Shown: positions 24,241 through 38,354 of the stretch, piece after piece | Numbering within the stretch: position 1 is the stretch's first letter | Layout: each line of letters begins with the position of its first letter | Assembly (NCBI GenBank): GCA_964017145.1 | Contig: OZ024851.1 | Coordinates: 682,001-746,000 of the forward strand | Reading direction: 5' to 3' | From: Agrocybe praecox | Taxonomy: Eukaryota; Basidiomycota; Agaricomycetes; Agaricales; Agrocybaceae | Length of the DNA stretch: 64,000 nucleotides | Made by a program: the position numbers and the translations under genes | Notes under the pieces: model-generated | Told to the model about the DNA's origin: nothing | The model's database searches: none | What the model saw: only the letters and a program-made list of their open reading frames with translations

Positions 24241-27200
24241 TTATAGCGTAAACAACAACTCGGTGCTAGTAGTGGCACTCCACCCCGCTGAGTCCGAGTA
24301 CTTACTTGACTTTACATACCCACTTACCTCTAAACCTAAACTTACTCAATCATTATGTACTACCACGTACATACTGTACATAATTAGATGTCGCGTACTA
24401 TTTTATTTTTTTCCGACATGTGCGTAAGATTTGAAGAGTGAGAACTTGTGGACGCGCCGGTTACTTATTAGTATACTATTAGTCACCTAACTCACACCAC
24501 GCAGTAGCATAATTATCATACATGATATAACATAAGAGTCTGACTGTCCAGCGCAGCGTGGGTCAATCGACGTTCCTGTCTTGTCTTGCTTGTCCTGAAA
24601 TAAAACGAAAATGCTTACACCGCATCGCATCACAACAGCGCCAGTCCAATGTAGTGTCGGTCTCGGAGTCAGGTCACATCCGCGTCGATTGCATTCAAGA
24701 TCGGGTCAAAGGAAAGGGTCAAAGTAAGGGGGAAAAGGGAAAGGCACATATCGAACGAGAAAGCCTAACTGACATATGTACGATGTGTAATGTAATCTTA
24801 ATGTAACGCGGCCGGCTATACGTAGCCTCAGCACGTAGCATGCAGTGCCGGTAGGAGTAAGAGTAAGTAGGAGCATTATGTACCTAGTAGCAACATAGCG
24901 TACTACTATACGTATCGGCTACCACCGGCAGCGCAAAATCATCGGGTTCCTGGGGAGGGGGGGAATAACGATGAGGACTGACGTTAGAGCGTAGAACGAG
25001 CATGTACGTAGCTTCATGTTTCGTTACTCCAGGCACGAAGACGTTGAGCTACATATATATTATAGGAAGCACTGTACATACATAGTAGAAGTTCCTCACG
25101 ATCATTCGGTTGTCAAGCGCTCAAGCGCTCATCAGTAAAGTACCTCAAACCAAATTCCGCACCGAAGCTGGGTTCCTATCTTTTTCTGTTAAGATGGACT
25201 CCTCAACCTGAGCTCCGTTCACAAACTCTCATACTGATACGTATAGTATATCAATATGAGCACGACGCTCGAGCACTCGCTAGAAATCAATGATATGTTA
25301 CGTCGCATTCATTCCATATACAAATCTTTCTATGGAATGCGAATCCTTCTCTGGCCATCATGCATCAACATCATGATCATTATCATCACAATAGTCCTGC
25401 GAAATAATCTAATTTCAGGCTAATCACGGATCGACATAAGTAACCGACCAACTAATAAACTGAGTGACCGACTGACAGACAGAACGATACTCGATAGATG
25501 GATAGATTATATGAAAAAATCCCTCACAGGGCCCCTCCCCCTCGATGCGCGGCAGGCGCCCGGGCTTCAGGGTCGAAGCAAAAACAAGAAACAAGATAAT
25601 ATTATTGATAATACCATCGGCAGCGCGTCACTCACAGTATGTAAGCAGAGAGCGGCCGTGGCCGTATGTACCCATGTATCTCCGTACGCTAACCCGATTC
25701 TGGCGTACCGCAGGGTGTGAAAGCCGACTCAGAGTGTGGCCCAAGCGTACTTCAAGAAATAAACAAACGAGACATCGAACAGCCTGTATCATCGTATCGA
25801 CTATGTAAACATGTTGTTGCACACACATACAAACATATATTTACAGGCTGATCTGATTATCCGTTGACACGCCAAGCGTAGAGTAAATACATACATACGC
25901 GAACCTAGTACTTATGCATATGCGTTGCAACTTGTTCGGAAATACTACGCCACAGCTTGTACTATGTATGTATCTAACCCACAATTGCCGCTGGGTTTGC
26001 GTTCTTTCCGCGTGTGGACGCGTATGTACTAATGTATTACTTACCTACCCTATATATGTGCTTATTTATGCTTATGTGCGAAACGCGAACAAGAAATGTT
26101 CGTTTCAAGCAAGATGTGAGATGCACGCCGGATGTTGTGGGTCAGTGAGTCGGTCAGTTACATCATACAAGCTCTAACTTTGATCTGGGCTGCAAAAGCT
26201 AATCCTACGTATGTATGTCGCAACTGCATAATGGTGAGAAGAGTCAGTAAATACGATCTGATACATATACAACGTCATCATCCCTGGAGACTTTTGTACT
26301 CGATACATAGGTGTAGAATAGGTACTGCTCACGAGCCGTACATGCCAATTTCTTACCTCGGAATCCCCATTATCCGGCAGAGATTGTGCGTTAAGCTTTG
26401 AGCTTCAAGAACCACCAATAGGAGCCCATAATTATTAACTGGAAGTTGAGAAGCTCCGCATACAACAACTTTCTCTGCCCAAATCGCCGTATCCGAATCG
26501 CAGTGAGTCGGTATTATGTACAAGTAGACGCGCTGGCGCTCTGATCAGGGCGCACTGCGCGGGCCGATCAACCCAGTCCAATCGGACCGTTTTCCATAAA
26601 GGCATGCATTGAGTCGTCTAAACATGGCCATGGCGTATATCTATTCTTATCTTTATCTTGGCCTTGGCCCCTTGATCATGAATGTCGAATCCAGGCGAAC
26701 GAGGGAACCATTGCACGGATTTTGTAGGCTGTACTTGCGTTGAAGGAAAAATAGCCCCCACAAATAGCCCCCGTCGGAGGTATAGGTGGTACCTACGTGA
26801 GTCAGTTATGTATGTTTTATATATCCGGACGGGTACATTCCGTTGTTTGTTGTTCCTGATTAGGATGTTTAAGTATACTGCAGCAAAAAGGAACGACTTG
26901 TTGGAAAGAATCACAGGTGCTTCTCCTTAATTGAGAAGAGGATAAATCAGCGACAGAGTCGGATTTTTCTCTGCTTTAGCACACACCGCACAGTACCAGT
27001 GGTGGACCCCTAAGAACCGGTTATGAAAACCACAATGTGTTCCATAGTAATACCTGTATATTTACATGCTTGTCCAAACGTACGTCCCCAAGTATAGCCA
27101 CCGTCGGAGTTTGCTAGAGGCAAGCAGCAGCAAGCTATAATAGACGTCAACGGTGTGAAAACCAGGTTATGTACATAGCATGTGATTGTGATTCTGCGAT

Positions 27201-29900
27201 TAATCGCTGGATGTAAGGAGACGGCGGTACTTGCTGCGAGGGTGATTTATCGGTAAGCATACTTCAAAGAATTGAACGTTTGATGCGAAGTGAAACCGTT
27301 GTATCTAGGTCAAATTATGATGTTTTGAACTCAATGGCAGTGACTTCTTTAGGCCTTGGGTTGTAAAAGATCCTAAGCATACTTTATGCCAATCTAAGCT
27401 CGGAGTGCGCACTATCCGTCTGTATGTACATTGGGTAAGTGAGTCATCACTATCACTGTGGAAAGATTCCACCCGGATGCTTAAAAGGTGGTGATGCGGT
27501 GGACTCTTTAGGTCCTTCAAATAGCATTCGTCGTACTAGACTCGGTCATTAGAGCAGTAACGACCGAAGTGGATCGCATAGCTCTCCCGGCTTCGGGCGA
27601 ATTTGAAAGAGCGTAGGTACCCAGTCGGTAGAGTTTCAGAGTCGTCTTGGTGGAGTTGCAGGTTCCAAAGCAAGAAATACCGATGCATAGCATGGAGGCG
27701 TTGCTTGCTCGAGCAGTGAGTGAGTGATAGGGGCCACGAACTGATTTAAATTTGATTCCTATCCTGGGACCGGCTACATATAGAGTTAGCTCCGAGGGTC
27801 TCGACGCCTGAATGGAGTTGAAAGGACAGGACAAGACTCACCGGACGGTACTTACTCAATCTTCATCTTGAAAACTTCGCTAAGTGGTGTACTCTCAATC
27901 GTTATTGACAGTGGAGGTAGAGTGAGCATATGCCTTTGAATGCTTTGATCCATTCTGGGGTGCACTGTCTGTGTGATGCCAGCCACTCGGATATCGACCA
28001 AGGTTTCTCAACTCGAGCGGTGTTCCACAAGACTTAATCACCCTAGAATGGATCCTTCAGCTGGTTATACCAGGCTCCCATCAAAGAAGTAGTGATTTAT
28101 CATTCGTAGGAAGAGTTCAAAAGAAATGCATTGAAAAGTTACATGTGGAAAACGATGTACTTGAGGCTTCTTCAAAGCGCGGTCACTTAACTATTGTGCT
28201 TGAATGTGTAAGAGAAGGTAACATTTTCTTAGTAATCACTCGCTCATCATGATGCGCATGGCTCCGTGAAATTTGGTTGGCAGTGCCTGTTTCCATACAG
28301 AATTCAATCCGTAAAGAGTCGTATCTTCATCAAGCGCTGGTCATTGGGGCTTTAAACGCCTTATTGATCTCATGTATCATACATCTACAACAAATTGAGG
28401 AATATATCGAGCGGCCAATTTCAGCTTAAGACTATGCCGGTATGCTTTTGATTGGAGACGACTGTCTATTTACTTGCTCGGAATGCGGGACGCCAACCGT
28501 ATCTCTTGCCGCATACGTACCGGCAACTATATAAACACCATCGTACCGACATTCTTTCGCAAGCTGATTGGATGGGAACCTAACGAAACCCGTGGGAAAA
28601 ATATCTGACGGGTCTTGTCGGTCTCTCCACATAGAGAAAGCCGTCGAAGTGAAAGAATGATTTGATAAGATGCCATATACAGGGTCATTCCGTAACGTTC
28701 GGGGCGGGCTTCACAGACTTCACAGTACTATACTGAAATTTAACTTGACAGACCCCAGCGCCAAAAAAAGGACGCTTAGCTACGGACCTGAATACGTGAT
28801 GAGCTCTTGTACGCGCTACGGAACTATTGGCTGATGCTCAAAATAATGCCACGTCAATTTTTGATGTAGAGAGGAAGACCAAAACTGCTCTGCCTTGGCT
28901 GGGCTACGTTTCTCCACAAAAGTGCTAAAAATAAATCCCATCGTGGCAAAGCAATCAGTGGTTTGGCATATGTTACTGGGTGACTGTGAACTAGTTCGAA
29001 GAAGTATTATTACAAGTAGGCAAATAATAATAGTTGGAGAAGAATAAGAAAAGAAGTTGGAGTAGAAAAGCTCGTTAAGGCACGATCGGAGAAGTACGCG
29101 AGGCAACAATGTACCTACGCAGAGGTTCGGCGCTGTTAGTAAGTCCGTAAGCAACTGACGTTAATTTCATAGACTATAGAGAATGGAAGGGAAGCATGAA
29201 GGATACCTGATATGTAGCGACATGGGTAAATAAGAAGTAGCAGTTGAAACAAAAGAATTTGAAGAGCGCATGGAAATTTTGGATTCTGAAATATAAATGA
29301 AGGAGGGCGTATAGCCTTTTTTCTCAAGACAGTCGGCACCCCTTGATCTATTCTTGCATGCGCGTAGTGGAAACGTCGCTGGTCGTTGTTCGCACAGTCT
29401 TGAATAATATTTTTCTCACAGGAATTACGATACCATCTAGCACCCTTGTCATCCCATTTGCAGAGAAAATGATTTGCTTCCCGCATATGACAAATACTTA
29501 ACTAGACGTACTTTCACTTCGGCAAATTATTAGCTGTTCCCACTGGCATTACAGATCTTCCCGGACCGCGACCGCACTTTCCATGACGCCATGGCCAATC
29601 ATGTATATATACATAGGTGTTGAGCTCGCGAACCATGGCGAATGCGGGTGGTACTACCAGAGACTAGGAGGTCACAAATAGGAATCTGAAAGAGATTACA
29701 GACTGACATTGGCAAAGCGGCAGCACCACTCCAGCTTTCACCAAGCTTCCACCGGCCCTTATCTTGGAACACATTCATATCATTCATATACATAACCTGG
29801 TCGCTTCCTCGTTTCCTTAGTCTCCGCCTACAACGAGAAAACAGGGATATTCTCGACGCAGACCCAGATATATCAATCCGCTGCACTCATAAGAAATCCA
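24241..29900. other. Gene-poor stretch, nothing firmly recognised
   Basis: Only short ORFs occur. Minus-strand frames at 27517-27834, 29136-29486 and 29599-29886 have protein-like composition but no motif I know and no consistent splice chain. A 9-bp stem with an 11-nt loop (CATTCCATA/TATGGAATG) lies near 25311-25339. The stretch may contain worn-out genes. Confidence 0.4.
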
Positions 29901-29917
29901 TTATTTTAGAATTTCCA

Positions 29918-30373
29918 TTGTTGCTACGATACTTGAGTCATGATATCAAATTCTACATTGCTCACCAATGCAAGGAAGGAAGGGAAGGTACCATGATTGT
30001 CGTGGCACTGGAAGAAGATCCAAGAATGAGGAAGGTTTCCGAGACCCCAGTTAATGGTACCGCAGATATTTCCAGTGATCTCGAGGTAGCACCGAGGTTG
30101 CGTATGGTGGGCCTTGTCCAGAGGCGAATGACTTACGGATTCATTGGTTACCTTATCAGTGGGCAACTAATTCTAAGTAGCAATAGGTTCGTGCTGCAGG
30201 AAACAAAAGGCAGAACATCTCCAAATGTGAATCTGAAGAGATTAGATTATCATATCCAATTAAATCGCGCGTTCAAGCAGTTAAAGGAGGCGGCGCATAA
30301 GAAGGACCCCGGACAGCTATTAGGATCAGTCGGCACCGAAAACTTGAACGAGTTCGGTGTGTTTTCCGTTTAA
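29918..30373 (+). CDS. Hypothetical ORF, 151 codons
   Basis: An uninterrupted plus-strand frame of 151 residues with balanced composition. It contains MIVVALEEDPRMRKV, a hydrophobic segment (YGFIGYLISGQLILSSNRFV) and a charged C-terminal half (NLKRLDYHIQLNRAFKQLKE). No known domain is recognised and there are no obvious introns. It could be a small orphan gene, an exon, or chance. Confidence 0.3.
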   Translation: MLLRYLSHDIKFYIAHQCKEGREGTMIVVALEEDPRMRKVSETPVNGTADISSDLEVAPRLRMVGLVQRRMTYGFIGYLISGQLILSSNRFVLQETKGRTSPNVNLKRLDYHIQLNRAFKQLKEAAHKKDPGQLLGSVGTENLNEFGVFSV

Positions 30374-33300
30374 GGAGTAGTGCAATGTAAAAATCCGAAC
30401 CACCAAGTCGAACCGATCAATTGGCTCAAGAATCGCGCTGGACGGAATTCCATGAGATTAAGTATAAGCCAGTTCCAGCGTCAATAGCGTTCTTTTTCTG
30501 TGTAAGTATGTGCAGTACACGTCGCGTCGCTATCGGGCCACCCTACCAAGGACTTTACTATGGGAGTGGATTAAAATGTTTGTGCGGAGTCCAATCAAGT
30601 TCAGGATCGAGGTAATGGTAATGGTACCCACCAGGTTCGGGAAATTCGAAAGACATCCATTCATAATGTTTCTGGAGTGTATGTACCAATAGAAAGCAAG
30701 AACTTTAGGCTCTAGATTCCTACCTGCAATAACACATTCGTTTCGCATAGTATGGCATAGATACACGCAGCGTTACACTCACAACACCAACTCACCGGGA
30801 CCCTGAAATGGTACCATATTTCCTTTAATTTCCCCTCGCCTCTTAGCCCCAATGCTTACGTTGTCCATGATATGAATTTCAACCTCGACAAATTCTGAAG
30901 CTGGCTCAGTATTCGTGTAATTTCAATTGAATTATTGCCTAGTCAGTACATATCTACTGTGGAATAGTAGTTAAAAAGAGCGGCACGCCAGGCATGCCTG
31001 CAGCCACTTACATATGTATCGTTCTATTCAGAACGTATCAAATCCTAATCTTAACAACGTGGGGTGGGCTGTGCGAGTGTGGGGTAATCCCACGATGAAC
31101 ACCGACTGTTGCCGAAACTAAGCGATCTAAAGAATTGAGAACCATCCATCTGAGTATGATGTATGTACCACCGTCATCATCGCAAATAAGTCCTTCTGCT
31201 GGCTCCCGAGTGTTTGACGGTAAGAGGACGAGGAGGAAAGGAATCCTAGATACGTTACCTATCGTTCCCGCGGATAGCGTATTGCCAAAAGAGAATAGAA
31301 TGGACGAACTCTCGCTTGACTTCTATGTTACAACACAGAAGCCCTACCGACGCTATTTGACAATTGCTATGCCAAGCCATCCAGAGTACAGACTGGGAAG
31401 GAAATTCCCAGCAGTGGAGCCCGAGTAATTGGCGGGATGATGCAAGACCCAGGAAGGACCGTCCACGGCGTCTCAAACATATTTTAAGAGACCTCGGATG
31501 CTAGATGAATGTCCGCGAGACAGGCAGAGCAGACACGAAGAAAGTACATCAGAATGGGAGAACTGTGGAAGACGTCGCGAATCACTCACTCAAACACCGT
31601 CAAATATTCGTTGAAAATAAGCTCCATTGCATGTACTCCACAGGCTAATTTTCGGTCCCTTCGGGCGAACATCGAAATTACTTGACTGGCTCATGCTGAT
31701 GTTGCCGTTGGGAAAGGAGTCGCGAATATAATCATTGGAGAACTCGTTGTGACAACGTTAATTTCATGTCGAAGGATAATGCAAGGAACGTCGTTAGAAA
31801 AAAGCGTAACTCGCTTCGTCAGTATCCCACGACGATGAACGTAGCTTTCCACTGCGCGTCGTTGAGCGAAATCGAACTGGGTTGAACGTAAGATCCGTGC
31901 CGGCTCAAGATAATGACGACGACGATGATGCTGATATCGCTGCCGCAATAGTTTATCCCGAAGACCGCCCACCAAAAGCAAAAAAACTGCATAACCCGAT
32001 TAAGTCGCTTCGTGTAGTAACAGAGGTGGCTTGACTCGATAGTCGATTATTTCAGAGAGGCGTATACTGCGGTTCCCGAGTCCCGGTCAGCCATACAGGG
32101 TCCAGATACGACCGTTATCCCACGTAACTATCCTCCATGGTAAATCAGAGAAGAAGGATATGCCGAAGATAATAATAGGTCCGAATTTTCGAATGGTCAA
32201 TATGGAAAAGTCTTCGTCATAGGAGTTGGAGGGATTAGAGGGACATTCCAAAGAAACGACGGTGGAGGAGCAAGAAAGAAAAGGGTGGGTAGGATTGAGA
32301 ATGAGTAGCACTCTTTATAAGAGAATTGCATTCGTTTAGCTCCCAGCACCTGACCCTCCCATGGTCACGAACCATGATCACCTGTACATAAAAAATTAGA
32401 CAATCACTCACCTGGGCAAGTCATGCGATTGATTTTATATTGGAAAAAGTACATCGTGGCCTTCACCAGAATTATTAACGTTCACTCTGGCGTTTGTAGT
32501 TTCCGCTTGTACTCCGAAGTTTCGGAACTTGTTTTTCCAAGCATACAATGCTTCCGGTGGATGACTACGTGAGCAAGAATGGCGGAGGGTTGGTATGTAC
32601 TAGACAACTGAGTAAACGGTGCATATAAAAATTCCAATGCCTCGCCCGCCAATAAAAGTCGGATACGAGGCCAGAAAACGCGAGGATAGGTGGAAGGGAG
32701 AACAATGGAGGAGAAATTTTTTTCGAACAAGCGGTTGAAAGTTTGCGTGCTTTGCTTGTCAAAGACTTCTGAGCATGCCGAGCCGGCAGAATCATATTTT
32801 TACGCACTGACGTTTGTCTAGCAGACCGTGACGACAACCACTAAATGTTTGGCCTCGCTGTCATGTCTGTTGTCGGTTTGAGTCCTACATTCATGTATTA
32901 TTTATATAATTCTTCAACTTCATGCTTTTTGTCAAGTGATATCCTCCAGAATTCCCTTAAAGGTTATTACTCGTTCGTCGGAAGTTTCCAGCGGGAGGTC
33001 TGATTTATATTGGGGCGAATGTCTAATGGCAATTAACCAAATACAGAGCCTATAGTACATGGGGTCGACCGAGATCTAAACAGAGAGCATCGCATAGGGC
33101 TATGTAATGAAGGACCTGAAGCGGGTTACTGAGCTTTAATGTAGGAAAAAGCAAGATCAATAACATAAACTGAGAGGAGATAGTCGTTGTTGACATAAAA
33201 GGGGGGTGGGTCAGAAAGGAGTTCAAATTAATGCCGTTTTGGTCTACAAAATGAGTAATAAAAAAATGGGTGCTGGATTATACCACCCACCGTCCTAAAG

Positions 33301-34916
33301 CCTTGATGACCAGCCTGCTGATAACCATAGTTCACCTCAAACTCTGGATATATTGATGGGGCTAGCTGGTATGATGTAATTGGGTACGGAGATTGGAACT
33401 GGCTGGCAGCATATCTACTAATCCATTATTATGGATAATGATACAATATGTTCATGTGTAGAAACCCTGATTAGCCAATATTAGCGCACCTTAGTGGCTA
33501 AATGCAGCATGGTAGGAGTGAAGTTTCCAACCCATGTAATAAAGCATGTAATCGCCAGTCTTTGCATGCGTAGGACGATACCAACGCATGATGAGCGTAG
33601 GTTTATCCGAGTCCGACTTGCAATCGAACGTGGACCCAGCTTCCCAACGTACGGTATGTTGCAAATCTCAACCGTAGATTCAACATTTACACATAGGGTG
33701 TCTGCTTCATTCTTCCGGAATTGGGAGAAGGGGGGAAATACGGATTTATGAGATACTTTTCGAACATCTTTGAAATTTAGAAGAGAAGTCCTGTATTGGT
33801 GAAATTATGTAGCTTGACTCGGACAATGCTTATTAGTACAAGAAAACGCCTAAGAAATCTGGAAATACTCTTCACCTGACTCGTATATCCACACAAGGTC
33901 TCCTGTTTTGACTGCTTTACAACTAGTCTATACGATACCTACATGATCGTCGTCAGTCGAAATCGCTCCTCACATAAGAACTATAACTTCTACGTCCGTG
34001 CCAGTATAGTTATCGACTCACTCGAACTCTCAGAAACTCCGTATGTTGAGCTCATGTCCATCGTCAACTGCATCATTGGCCCCAACCGTATCTGCCACAA
34101 AACCACAAAACTTGCCTTAATCAAAATCAAATTTAAACAAAGCTTTAAACAACATCAATTTCTAACATCATCGCCACATCATCATCAACGACTACGGTCG
34201 CCCAGACACTTGTGGAATAATTGCAGCAAAGCTCAAAGCAACGCAGAAAATGCATACGCAGAAAAAAGTTCAGGTGACAAATTAAATTGTATTAATCGTT
34301 GTAATTGTATTGTAATGTTCAATCATTACTTGAAAGTGGGGGCTAGGAATAAAGGGCTTGATACCGACCGACGGGGAAAAGAAAATGGGCCGCCCCAAGA
34401 TTTCTCACGGAGCTACTATCTATACCATAGATCCAATCCATCTTTCTCCGAGATTATACTAGATGGCGCCATTTACAGTGCAAGAGGACCTACCGCCACC
34501 TCAGTAATCCAACTCACCCGTACAACAACGCGTCGATCTCCAAGATGATCAAAAATGATATCTTCGGCATGGTTCAAACCCATCCTTGAGTTGCACAAAG
34601 CACTGAAGGCTGAATGTCTCCCTCTACTTTCTAGATGGTGGGCATATAGGTAATAGGCGACCATCGTGTTGTACAGAATAAGTGACGTATCTTTCTAAGT
34701 CGAAAACCGAACTGAGCGTCTATTTTTGGTGCTTCTAAATAGAAAACCATAACTTAAGGCACCGACTCTAATCTTAGCATCGCGAATGCGAAAGCGATGA
34801 CCAGAGGAATACTGATAGAACGCCGTAAAGAGTATTTAATAAATTGAAAACAGGCTTGTATAAAGCCTGGTAGCTTAAACTAGCCTTACCTCCCCTTCTA
34901 CATTGCCGTCGTACGA
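30374..34916. other. Gene-poor stretch upstream of membrane-protein copy D
   Basis: ORFs at 31135-31428 (plus) and 33943-34548 (plus) are open but carry no family signal; neighbouring frames on the minus strand are equally long. I assign nothing here. Confidence 0.4.
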
Positions 34917-35924
34917 ATGTCTATTAAAATAATAGACGATAGAAATCCAGACATCATCTATTCATCAGATTGGATGACGAGTGGACGCGCTGAGAAGTAC
35001 AATGGTACTAGAATGACAGCCCAAAATGCAAATGCAACCATTACTTACACTTTCATCGGTGAGTTGGGTATATAGTCTTGTGTTTAAGGTGCGCGACATG
35101 ACTAGAGATTAAAAATAGGCGCCTATGATATAAGCGTCTGGGGGACTATCCCGAACGACTTGCTTATGACTGGTCCAACGCCCGAAGCATCATATAAAAT
35201 TGACAATGGGACGCCAGAAACCTTCTCGCCACAAGAAAGCGTCGTTAATCTCTATCGACACAAGTTTTTCCAATCCCAGCCGCTTTCTCCAAATGCAGAA
35301 CATACTATAATAGTTACTACATTCGTTCAAGATGCAACATACTACTTTGATTACCTTCAGTTGACCTTAGAAAACTCCTCTGAAATCTCCCAATCAACGC
35401 CAACCCAACTTTCAATTTCCTCTCAGTCATCATCGAGTTCAAACAGCATGAGCATAACCCTGCAAAACTCTTCCGAAACAACCTCTCAACCAACGTCCAC
35501 CCACCGTCAGATTTCCTTCCGGTCTTCAAAGAGTGCCGGAGGCGCCACAATCTTTTGGACTATGAGCTCCCATCCTACACTTCCCGTACAGTCTAGTGGA
35601 CTCTCTGATAGGACACATGCCTCTTTAGAGACGCTAGTTGCCAGTACCGTAGGAAGTGTGGCGTGCTCTGCAATTGTAATCGCTGCCATCTACTATTTCC
35701 GACGAAAGCGAATTCAGAACAAAACTCATTGTGAGAAATTTATTAACCCAGTCCGACGTATGTTTCTTTCGTATTTACGTAAACCATTAGCAGCAGTGGA
35801 GGCCTCATCTATTCGCGAGACAGCCATGGCAGTGACACCTTTCCCTTTTGTTCCAGAGCACGAACGCAGACATATTGGACCTCCTCATTACGCTAAAGAC
35901 TTCCATCAACATTCGAACATCTGA
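34917..35924 (+). CDS. Single-pass membrane protein with beta-sandwich-like ectodomain (copy D)
   Basis: Two exons (34917-35058 and 35119-35924) with a 60-nt phase-1 intron give 315 residues. Exon 1 reads MSIKIIDDRNPDIIYSSDWM and ends NATITYTFI. Exon 2 begins AYDISVWGTIPNDLL, then SYKIDNGTPETF, a FFQSQPLSPNAEHTIIVTTF segment and TYYFDYLQLTL. The stalk is Ser/Thr/Gln-rich with two similar SSQSS/TSTH blocks. One membrane helix (about residues 218-240, VASTVGSVACSAIVIAAIYY) is followed by FRRKR and a cytosolic tail of about 75 residues, the longest tail in the family here. It is closely similar at nucleotide level to copy E 2.5 kb downstream in exon 1, so the two arose by recent tandem duplication. 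Role unknown; topology suggests a surface sensor or adhesion-like protein. Confidence 0.85.
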
Positions 35925-37410
35925 GAAGCTGTCATTCAGTTTCTCAGTAGGATTTGTCTGAGGCTTACGTCCAAAACACACTATCTTCGACATGATTCCT
36001 GCGACCATCCTCTCCTGTATCAGTGTGTCATATGCATCAATTTATTCTCGAAGCTAAGCGCGTAACAGAACTTTGTTAGTATTCTCGACGGCCGATATTC
36101 AGACAATTTCCTATTTTATTTGTTATGTTTACGTTATGTTCTTGTTGATTTTATCTTTCCTGACATTTCTATTCACGAATGACAATGGCGTTGAATTCTC
36201 TGTATTACCAGTAGACTAGGTATATTACTTTGACTACACTACTGTACATCACCTGTGACGTCGTAACACGAGATTAATTGTTTTGTTTCGTCTTATGGTA
36301 CTGTATGTCCACCGGTATTAGCCAAACCTTTTTGCAGGGGCCCTGAGGTCAATTTCAACTCACCCCAGCCTGGCACACGAGCTCAAACCACTTCCATCGT
36401 CACAGATAATGTATAGTGCCTGTGTGTCTACGCCGGATAACACCGACACATCTCATTGAATGCGATTAAAGTATGCTATACTAAAGGCATCAAGTAAGCA
36501 GGAAAGGACCAGTTTGCGAAGATGAGTTTTCACCAAGGATTCACGACCAAACGAAGTTGTAAAAGAGGGAGTCATTGCTGAATATTTGAATATAGATGAA
36601 GATTCATGTGCGCGACGTCGGTGGCGGCGGGACGTCCCCGCAATATGACATACAGGCAGAGATGTAGCAATCACAGCCCTGCCGTGGATGGACAGTCCGT
36701 CGGCCGGTCTGCCGGTCAAATTACTAAATGATATGATTTTCTATCAACGGCGGCCTCGCCAATCAATTCAATTCATCGAGTCTGAGTCCGGAAATTATTT
36801 AAATATAGTTCAAATAATATTTTGCTATGCACGTAATGTTCCTGCGTGGAGTCTCAGAGCGTGCCTGCTTAGTTAGTATGAGGCCCAGTTTCCCCTCTAA
36901 CGTGATTTTCAGATACAGCTGTCTGTCCAAATATGCCATCAACTGGCTGATCAGCTCACCAGCGGCACTCTTTTGTCAATTGTACTGAGGTCAAGCGCAT
37001 CTCCTATAGCAGATACTGCGATTCTTTTTTTCAAGCAAGGTGCCATTGTACGTCATATTGATGCGTCTCGGAATTGGCGGGTGACCTCAGTTTCTGACGC
37101 TATCTGAAGGCCTGAAATGTCATGACTACCATGTTGAGTCGGTCGACAGTTCAAGCGAGTTTGCGACCGAGCGATCATCTAGCTTTGATTTTCTAAAATA
37201 GATAGAGGGGAACTCGGAGCCAACTCACACCGTCAACCTACAAGCGGACTCAGTTATGAGTTTTCGTCGAATCAGACCTCAGAGGAACTGCAAATTACAC
37301 GGGTCGAGAGATATCATGGCAATGCCGACCAAAACCGGAGAAACTAAAACTATTTGAAGCTTACAAGAGCTTTCATTTCAGTTTTAATCCCCAAGCTTGC
37401 AGACACACCT
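35925..37410. other. Spacer between tandem copies D and E
   Basis: No gene recognised. A minus-strand ORF at 36453-36719 lacks motifs. It carries the 3' flank of D and the promoter of E. Confidence 0.5.
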
Positions 37411-38354
37411 ATGCCTATTACAATCATAGTAGACGACAGGGATCCAAGCATCACCTATTCGTCGGATTGGATAACGAGTGGACGCGCTGAGGAGTACAAT
37501 GGTACTACAATGACAGCCCGTAACGTAAATGCCACCATTACCTACACTTTCTCCAGTAAGTCGGTTGCAGAGCTTTACGCTGTATACGAGCGACGTTGCT
37601 AGGGTTTTAAACAGGTGCCTATGATATAAGCGTCTGGGGTACTATTCCGAACGACCTGTTGAAAACGGGGCCCAGGCCTGGAGCATTATATGCGATCGAC
37701 AATAGAACGGCACAAACAATCTTTCTACAAGAAGACCCTTCCAATCGTTATCGACAGATGTTTTTCCAATCACAACCTCTTTCCCCAAATATAACACATA
37801 CCATCAAAATTACAACAGTCGTCGAAAGTGCGACATACTACTTTGATTACATTCAGTTAACCCTAGTGGACCCTGCAATCGCCCCGGTTACGTCCAATTC
37901 GCGTTTAATTTATTCCCGGTCGTTAGAACGTACCACCATCTCCTCGACTCGAGCTCCCATAACCACTACCTCTCCTACTGTATCGTATTCGACAAGCCTC
38001 ACGAGTACGATCTCTACTACGACCATGTTCGAACCAACAAACAGCCCTATCGCACAGGGGTCAGTTAATGTAGTAACCGTAGTTGGGGCCGTCCTTGGAT
38101 GTCTAAGTATTATAGCTGCTATAGTTGGGCTGGCGACCGCCATTCTAAAGTTGAAGTATAGAAGGAGTAGAGTGAAGAGATCTCACAAACTGAAAGACGA
38201 CGTCGAAACACGTGAGTAAATTTACAAGATGCAACTCATTGCTTATGGTTTTAATTCTTTTCTACCTTTAATCACAGGGTCTACCTCTAGCTACGAAGGG
38301 AAAGATAGTACATGCGACTACACATTCTCCCTGTTTGATTCGATCACTTCCTAA
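37411..38354 (+). CDS. Single-pass membrane protein with beta-sandwich-like ectodomain (copy E)
   Basis: Three exons (37411-37555, 37615-38211, 38278-38354) encode 272 residues. Exon 1 reads MPITIIVDDRDPSITYSSDW and ends TITYTFS; exon 2 begins AYDISVWGTIPNDLLKTGP with LYAIDNRTAQTIF and TYYFDYIQLTL. The stalk is Thr/Ser-rich (TTISSTRAPITTTSPTVS). A membrane helix (VVGAVLGCLSIIAAIVGLAT) is followed by KLKYRRSRVKRSHK. A third small exon replaces the tail with SSYEGKDSTCDYTFSLF after a GTGAGT/CACAG intron; without splicing the frame stops right after the donor. The 3' exon and flank recur as a decayed copy at about 43930-44100. Function unknown. Confidence 0.83.

Noticed and set aside
25300..25340. 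Hairpin with CATTCCATA stem
   Set aside because: A 9-bp stem is within what chance allows in 64 kb, and it has no associated gene or terminator role.
33943..34548. Plus-strand ORF of 201 codons
   Set aside because: Open by chance as far as I can see: no motif, His/Ser-rich middle, and no homology to the families in the window.
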